From Chloroflexota bacterium (GTDB taxonomy: Bacteria > Chloroflexota > Limnocylindria > Limnocylindrales > CSP1-4), in the NCBI GenBank assembly GCA_021812735.1, contig JAKAMV010000177.1:1-13339 (forward strand): a DNA stretch of 13,339 nt. Reading direction: 5' to 3'. Under the pieces are notes generated by a model. The model searched no databases. It was not told the DNA's origin and worked only from the letters and a program-made list of their open reading frames with translations. The position numbers and the translations under genes are program-made. Each line of letters starts with the position of its first letter. Within the stretch, counting starts at the first letter, position 1. Positions 7,317-13,339 of this stretch are shown one piece after another.

Positions 7317-8840
7317 TCAGTCCGGGCAGGGCATCTGGGCGCCCGTCAGCGGGCGCCAGTGCAGGTCCGGTTGGCGCGCCGCGGTCGCCTCGTCGAGCCG
7401 GCGCACCGGGGCACTGTGCGGGGCGCTCCGGACGAGCTCGGGATCCTCGTGCGCCTCCCGGGCGATCGCGAGCAGCGCTGCGGCGAAGTCGTCGAGCGTT
7501 TCCCGTGCCTCGGTCTCGGTCGGCTCGATCAAGAGCGCCTCCTCGACGATCAGCGGGAAGTAGATCGTGGGCGGATGATGGCCGTAGTCGATGAGCCGCT
7601 TGGCGACATCGAGCGTGCGCACCCCGGTCTCGCGCTTGAGCGTCGCCGCCGAGGCCACGAACTCGTGCTTGCAGATCCGCTCGTAGGGCAGGTCATAGGC
7701 GCCGCGCAACTGCTCGCGCAGGTAGTTCGCCGCCAGCACCGCGTCCTCCGAGGCCTGCTCGAGACCGCTCCCGCCGTGGGCGCGCAGGTACGCGTAGGCA
7801 CGGACCAGCACCCCCGTACTGCCCACGAACGAGCGCACCCGGCCAATGCTCGTGGGGCGCTCCCCGGGCCGCTCCAGGCGGAACGTGCCATCGGACTCGC
7901 GCAGCACGCGGGGCGTCGGCAGGAACGGCAGCAGCCGCTCGCCGACCGCCACCGGCCCCGCGCCCGGGCCGCCGCCGCCGTGCGGGGTGGAGAAGGTCTT
8001 GTGCGTGTTGAAGTGCATGGCGTCGAAGCCCGCGGCGCCGGGCCGGAACTTGCCCAGGATCGCGTTCATGTTGGCGCCGTCCATGTAGGCGAGCGCCCCA
8101 GCGGCGTGCACCGCTTCGACGATCTCGGCCACCTGCTCCTCGAAGAGCCCGAGCGTCGAGGGGTTGGTCAGCATGAGGGCCGCCGTGCGCGGGCCGAGGA
8201 CGGCGCGCAGCGCGTCGAGATCGACCCCGCCGCGCGCGTTCGACGGGACCGTCACCGTGCGGTACCCCGCCATCGACGCCGTGGCCGGATTCGTGCCGTG
8301 CGAGGAATCGGGGACGATGATCTCGCTGCGCGCGGTGTCCCCCCGGCTGCGGTGATAGGCGCGCACCATCAAGATCCCGGTCAGCTCGCCCTGCGCCCCC
8401 GCTGCCGGTTGCAGCGTGGCCGCGCGCATCCCGGCGATCTCGCAGAGCCACTGCTCGAGCTCCCAGAGCAGCTGCAGGGTCCCTTGCGCCAACGCGTCTG
8501 GAACGAGCGGATGGAGGTCCGCGAAGCCCGGCAGCCGCGCCGCCCACTCGTCGAGCTTGGGGTTCCACTTCATGGTGCACGAGCCCAACGGGTAGAAGCC
8601 CGTGTCGACCGCGTGGTTGAGGTGCGAGAGGTTGACGAAGTGGCGCACCGCCTGTGGCTCGTCGAGCTCGGGGAGCGCGGGCGGCAGCGCCCGCAGCTGC
8701 TCGGCGGGGATCCCCGCCAACGCGTCCGCAGGCGGATGGGGCAGCCGGTCGACTCGTCGCCCTGGTCGTGAGAGCTCATCGAGGGTGGGCTGCAGCACGG
8801 CGCCCACCGCGGGGCGCAGCACCGCCTCCGTGCCGCTCAT
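7317..8840 (-). CDS. gcvPB: Glycine dehydrogenase (decarboxylating) subunit 2, P-protein part B
   Basis: PLP-bearing half of the two-part P-protein, 507 residues. With GcvPA it decarboxylates glycine and passes the aminomethyl group to the lipoyl arm of GcvH in the cytoplasm. The family motif YPLGSCTMKWNPK is at 83-95, HGTNPATASM at 181-190, and the PLP-lysine motif NTHKTFSTPHGGGGPG has Lys281. The ATG overlaps the gcvPA stop by 4 bases (ATGA) and has GGGAGG seven bases upstream, so the longer reading frame upstream is not used. Length is normal for subunit 2. It is the last gene of the gcv run, and a hairpin with a T-rich tail follows. Confidence 0.97.
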   Translation of the reverse strand: MSGTEAVLRPAVGAVLQPTLDELSRPGRRVDRLPHPPADALAGIPAEQLRALPPALPELDEPQAVRHFVNLSHLNHAVDTGFYPLGSCTMKWNPKLDEWAARLPGFADLHPLVPDALAQGTLQLLWELEQWLCEIAGMRAATLQPAAGAQGELTGILMVRAYHRSRGDTARSEIIVPDSSHGTNPATASMAGYRTVTVPSNARGGVDLDALRAVLGPRTAALMLTNPSTLGLFEEQVAEIVEAVHAAGALAYMDGANMNAILGKFRPGAAGFDAMHFNTHKTFSTPHGGGGPGAGPVAVGERLLPFLPTPRVLRESDGTFRLERPGERPTSIGRVRSFVGSTGVLVRAYAYLRAHGGSGLEQASEDAVLAANYLREQLRGAYDLPYERICKHEFVASAATLKRETGVRTLDVAKRLIDYGHHPPTIYFPLIVEEALLIEPTETEARETLDDFAAALLAIAREAHEDPELVRSAPHSAPVRRLDEATAARQPDLHWRPLTGAQMPCPD

Positions 8841-10198
8841 GCCGCCGCCTCCCTCGTGACGTCGCGCAACGCCGCCGCAAACGCCGCGATCTCGGCCGGC
8901 TGCGTCAGTTCGGTGGCACATACGAGCAGCGCCTCGCGCAGCATCGGGTCGTCGGGATACCAGGTGGCCAGCGGCAGCCCGGCGAGGATGCCGCGTTCGA
9001 GCAGCGCGGCGTGCACGCGCGGCGCGTCGGGCACGTGCACGGCGAACTCGTTGAGGTAGGGCCCGCTGTGGACGCGGGGCGCCCCAGCGGCGGCGAGGGC
9101 GCGCTCCAGCTCCCGAGCGCGCGCCGCCCCGAGCGCGGCCGCATCGCGCAGGCCGTGCGGGCCGAGCATCGCGAGGTAGACCGTGGCGGCGAGGGCGCAG
9201 AGGGCCTGGTTCGAGCAGATGTTGCTGGCGGCCCGCTCCCGGCGGATGTCCTGCTCGCGCGCCCGCAGCGTCATCACGAAGGCGCGCCGCCCCTCGGCGT
9301 CGGTGGTGCGGCCGACCAGCCGCCCCGGCACCTGGCGGGTGAGCGCCGCGGTTGCGGCGAGGATCCCGAGGTACGGGCCACCGTAGGCGAGGGGGAGCCC
9401 GAGCGGCTGCCCCTCCCCTGTCGCGATGTCGGCGCCGTACGCGCCGGGCGGCGCGAGCACGGCGAGCGAGACGGGCTCGACGACCGCCACGAAGCGTGCC
9501 CCTGCGGCGTGCGCCAAGCGCGCCGCCTCTGCCATCGGCTCGAGCACGCCGAAGACGTTCGGCTGCGCCAGGATCACCCCGGCCACCGGACCGCCGTCGT
9601 CGGCGAGGAGGCGCGCGAGCGCGTCGAGGTCGGTCGTCCCGTCGTCACGCGTGGGGATCGGCTCGAGCGCAAACCGGGTCCCGTCCAGGTAGGTGCGCGT
9701 CGTCGCGGCGTAGTGCGGATGGAGCGCGGCGCTGGCGAGGATCCGCGCCCGTCCGGTCGCGCGCAGACAGATCAGCGCCGCTTCGGCGGTCGCTGTGGCA
9801 CCGTCGTAGTGGGAGGCCGAGACGACGTCGAGCCCGGTCAGTTCGGCGAGGAGCGACTGATACTCGTAGATCGTCTGGAGGGTGCCCTGGCTCACCTCGG
9901 GCTGGTAGGGTGTGTACGCCGTGGCGAACTCGCCGCGGGCGACGATCTGCTCGACCGCTGCGGGGAGGTAGTGGCGGTAGGCGCCCGCGCCCAGGAAGCT
10001 GACGAGCTCGACGCGGTTGCGCGCGGCGAGCGCGCGGAGGCGCTCCGCCACTTCGAGCTCCGACTCAGGGCCGGGCAGATCGAGGCCGTGGGCGCGGACC
10101 GCTGCCGGGATGTCGGCGAAGAGCGCGTCGATCGAGCGCAGCCCGAGCGCCGCGAGCATCTGCGCGCGGTCGTCGGACGTGTGCGGTCCGTACGGCAT
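8837..10198 (-). CDS. gcvPA: Glycine dehydrogenase (decarboxylating) subunit 1, P-protein part A
   Basis: Non-PLP-lysine half of the split P-protein, 453 residues, which forms the active enzyme with GcvPB. The hallmark TAYTPYQPEVSQG is at 93-105, followed by a helix with TIYEYQSLLAEL (109-120). ASHYDGATATAEAAL, AQPNVFG and the RAREQDIRRERAASNICSNQ region are also present, all typical of subunit 1. The N-terminus MPYGPHTSDDRAQML matches the family start (xYxPxTxxDRxxML). It begins only 4 bases after the gcvH stop with a weak GGGG upstream, so coupling to gcvH is likely. Length is as expected, and no motif is missing. Confidence 0.97.
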   Translation of the reverse strand: MPYGPHTSDDRAQMLAALGLRSIDALFADIPAAVRAHGLDLPGPESELEVAERLRALAARNRVELVSFLGAGAYRHYLPAAVEQIVARGEFATAYTPYQPEVSQGTLQTIYEYQSLLAELTGLDVVSASHYDGATATAEAALICLRATGRARILASAALHPHYAATTRTYLDGTRFALEPIPTRDDGTTDLDALARLLADDGGPVAGVILAQPNVFGVLEPMAEAARLAHAAGARFVAVVEPVSLAVLAPPGAYGADIATGEGQPLGLPLAYGGPYLGILAATAALTRQVPGRLVGRTTDAEGRRAFVMTLRAREQDIRRERAASNICSNQALCALAATVYLAMLGPHGLRDAAALGAARARELERALAAAGAPRVHSGPYLNEFAVHVPDAPRVHAALLERGILAGLPLATWYPDDPMLREALLVCATELTQPAEIAAFAAALRDVTREAAA

Positions 10199-10202
10199 CG
10201 AC

Positions 10203-10589
10203 TCAGGCCCCGATCAGCGCGCGGTAGGCGGCGGCGTCCTTGAGCTCGGTGGTGGCCCCTTCGTCGGCGATGCGCAGACGGATGATCCAGCCTTCGCCGT
10301 AGGGGTCGCTGTTGAGCAGCTCCGGGTGCGCCGCGAGCGCCTCGTTGACCTCGAGCACCTGCCCGGCGACCGGCGAGAAGAGGTCGCTGACGGCCTTGAC
10401 CGACTCGACCACCCCGAAGGCCTCGGCGCGCTCGAGCGTGCGCCCCACCTGCGGCAGTTCGACGAAGACGACGTCGCCCAGCTGGTCGGCGGCGTACGCG
10501 GTGATCCCGACGACCCCGGTCTCGCCCTCCACCCGCAGCCACTCGTGCTCGTCGGTGTAGAGGAGCCCCTCCCTCACGTCCACGTTCAT
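10203..10589 (-). CDS. gcvH: Glycine cleavage system H protein
   Basis: Lipoyl carrier of 128 residues that shuttles the aminomethyl group from P-protein to T-protein. EHEWLRVE (14-21), VGITAYAADQLGDVVFVELP (27-46) and the lipoylation motif VVESVKAVSDLFSPV with Lys65 are all present, as are NSDPYGEGW and a C-terminal LKDAAAYRALI helix. The start is open. The ATG at 10589 has AGGAG directly against it, whereas the in-frame GTG at codon 3 (10581-10583) is 6 bases from that AGGAG and would give 126 residues. The gene lies 32 bases after gcvT and 4 bases before gcvPA. A lipoyl ligase or octanoyltransferase must come from elsewhere in the genome. Confidence 0.97.
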   Translation of the reverse strand: MNVDVREGLLYTDEHEWLRVEGETGVVGITAYAADQLGDVVFVELPQVGRTLERAEAFGVVESVKAVSDLFSPVAGQVLEVNEALAAHPELLNSDPYGEGWIIRLRIADEGATTELKDAAAYRALIGA

Positions 10590-10594
10590 CTCCT
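10590..10594 (-). promoter_or_regulatory. Shine-Dalgarno sequence that bears on the gcvH start
   Basis: AGGAG on the minus strand abuts the ATG at 10589 with no spacing and sits 6 bases before the in-frame GTG at 10583. The spacing favours GTG; codon preference favours ATG. The two products differ by two N-terminal residues outside the lipoyl domain. Confidence 0.5.
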
Positions 10595-10621
10595 GTGCGG
10601 GTCTCTTGCGCTCGCCGCCCG

Positions 10622-11722
10622 TCAGGTCGGGCGGCGGTAGAAGGGAAGCGCCACGACCTCGACCGGCACGCGCGCCTCCCGGATGGCAACCTGCAGCATC
10701 GTACCGGGCGCGGCGGCGTCAGGCGGCACGTACGCCATCGCGATCGGCACGCCGAGCGTGGGCGACTGCGTGCCGCTCGTCACGAGGCCGCAGGCGGCCC
10801 CGCTCGCCGCGTCGCGGTAGAGGGGATAGCCGTGGCGGGCGATGCCGCGCCCGCGCACGATCAGTCCGACCAGTGCCTTAGTGCGGCCCCGCGCCTGGGC
10901 CGCCTCGAGCGCCGCGCGTCCCACGAAGTCGCCGGCCTTGCTGAACTTGACGATGCGGCCGAGCCCCGCGTCGAAGGGGGTCGTGGCACGATCGAGTTCG
11001 TTGCCGTAGAGGGGCATCCCGGCCTCGAGCCGGAGCGTGTCGCGGGCGCCCAGGCCCGCCGGGAGCACGTCCGCCGCCGCGCCTGCCGCGAGCAACGCGT
11101 CGAAGAGCGCCGGTCCCTCGTCCCAGGCCACGAAGCACTCGAAGCCGTCCTCGCCGGTGTACCCCGTCCGCGCCACGAGCGCGGCGTGCCCCGCCACGCG
11201 CCCCTCGGCAATCGCGTAGTAGCGCAGCGCGTCGAGTGCGACATCGGTCAGCGGCGCGAGCACGCCCGCGGCGCGCGGGCCCTGGATCGCCACGAGTGAG
11301 GTGCGCAGCGAGGCGTCGTCGAGCGCCGCCTCGAAGCCGGCCAGACGCACACGCAGCTCGTCGGCGACGACCGCGGCGTTGCCGGCGTTGGCCACGATCA
11401 AGAAGTGCTCGGGCGCAAGGCGATAGACGATGAGATCGTCGATCACGCCGCCGTCGGGCGCGCAGATCATCGAGTAGTGGGCGCGGCCCACGGCGAGAGC
11501 GGGCGGGTCGGTCACCAGCGCGTAGGCGAGGGCGGCGGCCGCCTCGCGGCCCGTCACGTGCAGCTCGCCCATGTGGGAGAGGTCGAAGACGCCGGCGCGT
11601 TCCCGCACGGCCCGGTGCTCCTCGAGGATCCCGCGGTACTGCACGGGCATCTCCCAGCCCGCGAACTCCACGAGGCGCGCCCCACGCGCGCGGTGTCGCT
11701 CGAGCAGCGCAGTGGCACGCAT
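10622..11722 (-). CDS. gcvT: Glycine cleavage system T protein (aminomethyltransferase)
   Basis: Tetrahydrofolate-dependent aminomethyltransferase of 366 residues. It takes the aminomethyl group from lipoyl-GcvH, releases ammonia and makes 5,10-methylene-THF. FAGWEMPVQYRGILEEHRAVR (20-40), VFDLSHMGE (45-53) and the folate-site motif GGVIDDLIVYR (91-101) are present; Asp95 or Asp96 corresponds to the catalytic Asp101 of the E. coli enzyme. YTGEDGFE and the RLEAGMPLYGNELD region follow, then the C-terminal barrel. The ATG at 11722 is chosen over an upstream in-frame start because it matches the family N-terminus, has GGGAGAG upstream and avoids overlap with the Nudix gene 28 bases before it. 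Confidence 0.97.
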   Translation of the reverse strand: MRATALLERHRARGARLVEFAGWEMPVQYRGILEEHRAVRERAGVFDLSHMGELHVTGREAAAALAYALVTDPPALAVGRAHYSMICAPDGGVIDDLIVYRLAPEHFLIVANAGNAAVVADELRVRLAGFEAALDDASLRTSLVAIQGPRAAGVLAPLTDVALDALRYYAIAEGRVAGHAALVARTGYTGEDGFECFVAWDEGPALFDALLAAGAAADVLPAGLGARDTLRLEAGMPLYGNELDRATTPFDAGLGRIVKFSKAGDFVGRAALEAAQARGRTKALVGLIVRGRGIARHGYPLYRDAASGAACGLVTSGTQSPTLGVPIAMAYVPPDAAAPGTMLQVAIREARVPVEVVALPFYRRPT

Positions 11723-11750
11723 CGGCGGTCTCTCCCTGGCGGCGGCCGAG

Positions 11751-12233
11751 TCAGGCGGCGCCGCGCTCCCGGAGCGCATCGATCGCCGGGCGGGCGCGTT
11801 CGACGATCTCACGCTCTGTCTCGTAGCTCAACAAATGTGCCGCCTCGGTCAGCGGCACCCAGCGCACTTCCTCGAACTCGGCATCGTGGCCGGCCAGGCC
11901 TCCCCCAGTGGGGACCATCAGGAAATGGTGGACGGTCTTGTCGATACGCGTGCCGTCCTGGACGAACGAATACCGGATCGACCCGACGGGTTGGACGATC
12001 CGGACGCTCAGCCCGGTCTCCTCCGCGACCTCACGGAGGGCGGTCTGCTCAACGGACTCGCCTTCGGCCGGGGTCCCCTTGGGGAGGGTCCACGCCGTGC
12101 CATCGCGCTGGCGGGTGCGGCGGCCCAGGACGATCTCGGGCTCCTCGTCCCCGAGGCGGACGACCAAGCCCCCCGCGGACGTCGCCCGCGCGGTGCGGAG
12201 CGTGCGGCTCGTCCGGCGTCTCAGCGGCGCCAC
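11751..12233 (-). CDS. Nudix hydrolase
   Basis: Hydrolase of nucleoside diphosphates linked to another moiety, 160 residues. The Nudix box is complete: GX5EX7REVAEETGL, with Gly53, Glu59, Arg67, Glu68, Glu71, Glu72 and Gly74, which bind the catalytic metal. WTLPKG lies just before it, as in Ap4A/MutT-like members. An Arg-rich N-terminus (1-16) precedes the first strand. The GTG start overlaps the end of the small upstream ORF by 13 bases and has no clear Shine-Dalgarno sequence, so coupled translation is likely. It sits 28 bases before gcvT, on the same strand. Substrate is unknown; house-cleaning of oxidised or signalling nucleotides is possible, and a tie to glycine metabolism is only positional. 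Confidence 0.93.
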   Translation of the reverse strand: MAPLRRRTSRTLRTARATSAGGLVVRLGDEEPEIVLGRRTRQRDGTAWTLPKGTPAEGESVEQTALREVAEETGLSVRIVQPVGSIRYSFVQDGTRIDKTVHHFLMVPTGGGLAGHDAEFEEVRWVPLTEAAHLLSYETEREIVERARPAIDALRERGAA

Positions 12234-12526
12234 GGGACCGCGCGGAGCGGCGCCATCGCGGGACGCCCCGCCAGGTCGCTCGTCCAGCGCAGGACGGGCT
12301 CGCGTCGCAGCAGCCCGGAGACGCGGTGCCGCGGCGCCGCGATCACCATGCCCCGCCCATCGCGCAACCCCATGCGCCGACCGGCGCGCGACGGCGACGC
12401 GGCGCCGGCGATGATCCCGGACGCCATCCGGTGCAGCCCCAGCCGTGCCTCGCGCCCGTGCGTCGAGGGGGCCACGAAGCGGGGCATGAGCCGGGCGGAG
12501 CGACCGGGGGCGAGGCTGTGCTGCAT
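12221..12526 (-). CDS. Small basic protein of unknown function
   Basis: Unrecognised ORF of 101 residues from the ATG at 12526; a GTG at 12544, directly after the upstream stop, would give 107. It fills the only gap between the DUF2520 gene and the Nudix gene, and its TGA overlaps the Nudix start by 13 bases. About nine in ten of its codons end in G or C, like the known genes here, which supports coding. The protein is rich in Arg, Gly, Ala and Met, with no clear membrane helix, no cysteine and no motif I know; LLRREPVLRWTSDLAGRP near the C-terminus is the most ordered-looking stretch. The codons between GTG and ATG include a rare ATA, which favours the ATG. A chance open frame in GC-rich DNA remains possible. 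Confidence 0.55.
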   Translation of the reverse strand: MQHSLAPGRSARLMPRFVAPSTHGREARLGLHRMASGIIAGAASPSRAGRRMGLRDGRGMVIAAPRHRVSGLLRREPVLRWTSDLAGRPAMAPLRAVPWRR

Positions 12527-12544
12527 GGCCTCTATGGTACCCAC

Positions 12545-13339
12545 TCAGCCGCCCGACGCAAGCAACGCACCCATCGCCGCGGCCTGCTCCGGCGCCAGCT
12601 CCCCACGCGCCACCGCGATCTCGAGTGCCCGACGAGCCAGGGCCACATAGACGGCCACCGCATCAGGCGCGAGGCGCTGCAGCGCGGCGAGATGGGCCCG
12701 CACGGTGCCGACATCTCCGCGCACCACCGGCCCGGTCAGCGACGTACGAACGCCGAGCCGACCGACGTTGTCGAGCCCCTGCCGGACGAGGTCGCCGTAG
12801 AGCTCGAGGCTGGTGCTCTCGTCGAGGCCGGCCGCCGCGCCGAGCGCCACGACCGTGTCGAGGAGCGCCACGAAGCCGCCGGCCGCGAGGACCGCCGCGG
12901 CGTGGTGGAGCGCCTTGCCAGCCGCCGTGACGCGGACGGCGCGCGCCCCGAGCGCGCCAGCCAGATCGGTCAGCAACGGCATCAGCGGCTCGTCTCCCTC
13001 GATGGCGACCGTGGCGCCGGGCAGCGCCGCCAGCGCCGCGTCGAGGTCGGCGAAGGCCACCAGCGGGTGGAAGCTCCCCGCCTCGGTGCCGGCGGCCATG
13101 GCGGGCGCCAGGACCGCCGCGGGCAGCACGCCGCTCGTGTGGACGACCGCCTGGCCGCTGTAGAGCCGCAGCTCGGACGCCACGGCCGCGACCGCGTCGT
13201 CCGGGACCGTCAGGAAGACGAGGTCGGCGTCGTCGAGGATCGCCGGCGGCTCGGCGTACCCTCTCGCGCCGGGCACGAGCGCGATGAAACGGTCGCGGCG
13301 GGCACGGTCACGCGAGGCCACGGCCGTGACCGGCCAGCC
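12545..13339 (-). CDS. Rossmann-like and DUF2520 domain protein (N-terminus outside window)
   Basis: Predicted NAD(P)-binding, dehydrogenase-like protein; 264 residues are visible. The reading frame runs unbroken to the window edge as GWPVTAVASRD, the second strand of a Rossmann fold, so the glycine-rich loop and the true start lie beyond 13339. The in-frame GTG at 13321 is an internal Val, not the start. Visible landmarks are DLVFLTVPDDAV, VVHTSGVLPA and GSFHPLVAF of the Rossmann part. These are followed by the all-helical DUF2520 part with GKALHHAAAVLAAGGFVALL and LTGPVVRGDVGTVRAHLAAL, the latter diagnostic of the family. The fold resembles 6-phosphogluconate or ketopantoate dehydrogenases, but no reaction is established that I know of. 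It is the first visible gene of the run that leads into gcvT. Confidence 0.92.
   Translation of the reverse strand, partial: GWPVTAVASRDRARRDRFIALVPGARGYAEPPAILDDADLVFLTVPDDAVAAVASELRLYSGQAVVHTSGVLPAAVLAPAMAAGTEAGSFHPLVAFADLDAALAALPGATVAIEGDEPLMPLLTDLAGALGARAVRVTAAGKALHHAAAVLAAGGFVALLDTVVALGAAAGLDESTSLELYGDLVRQGLDNVGRLGVRTSLTGPVVRGDVGTVRAHLAALQRLAPDAVAVYVALARRALEIAVARGELAPEQAAAMGALLASGG

Noticed and set aside
8838..8921. Longer gcvPB starting upstream at 8921
   Set aside because: The extra 27 residues overlap gcvPA out of frame and do not match the family; the ATG at 8840 has a good Shine-Dalgarno sequence and the ATGA overlap.
8654..10243. 529-codon plus-strand frame opposite gcvPA
   Set aside because: Shadow of gcvPA with Arg/Gly-rich content and no recognisable domain.
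13319..13321. GTG as the start of the DUF2520 gene
   Set aside because: The frame stays open to the window edge and the residues before it continue the expected Rossmann strand, so this Val is internal.

Overview
The window is GC-rich bacterial DNA in which every gene I can support lies on the minus strand, so transcription runs from high to low coordinates. The codons sampled have strongly GC-rich third positions. Split glycine decarboxylase subunits (GcvPA/GcvPB), GTG starts, 4-base stop/start overlaps and a lipoprotein with a long Ala/Pro/Thr-rich linker after its lipobox cysteine would fit Chloroflexota (possibly a Limnocylindria-like lineage). This is an inference from style and gene content; there is no rRNA or other phylogenetic marker here.

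Region 1 (13339 down to 7317) is a tight run of seven genes. They are a Rossmann/DUF2520 protein cut by the window edge, a small unrecognised ORF, a Nudix hydrolase, and then gcvT, gcvH, gcvPA and gcvPB. The last four supply the T, H and two-part P proteins of the glycine cleavage system; the L protein (dihydrolipoyl dehydrogenase) is not here. A short hairpin with a T-rich tail follows gcvPB. I saw no glycine-riboswitch-sized leader in front of gcvT.

Region 2 (7316 down to 5822) holds an ECF-type promoter candidate, an ECF sigma factor, and a membrane-anchored zinc-finger anti-sigma factor that overlaps it by 4 bases. The anti-sigma has an odd N-terminal extension made of four hexapeptide units.

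Region 3 (5821 down to 1) is a peptide/nickel-class ABC importer: a large cysteine-rich lipoprotein binding protein, two permeases and two ATPases, the second ATPase cut by the window edge. A strong stem-loop separates the binding-protein gene from the permeases, as expected where the binding protein is made in excess. The 144-base gap before the binding-protein gene has no TANNNT -10 element and only one TA step. Read-through from the sigma/anti-sigma pair, or ECF-type control of the importer, is therefore worth testing.

Most of the window is ordinary metabolism and transport. The best leads are the sigma/anti-sigma/importer linkage, the even set of eight cysteines in the binding protein, the strand-specific stem-loop, the anti-sigma repeat and the small ORF before the Nudix gene. 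I see no tRNA, rRNA, CRISPR array, insertion sequence or phage gene.
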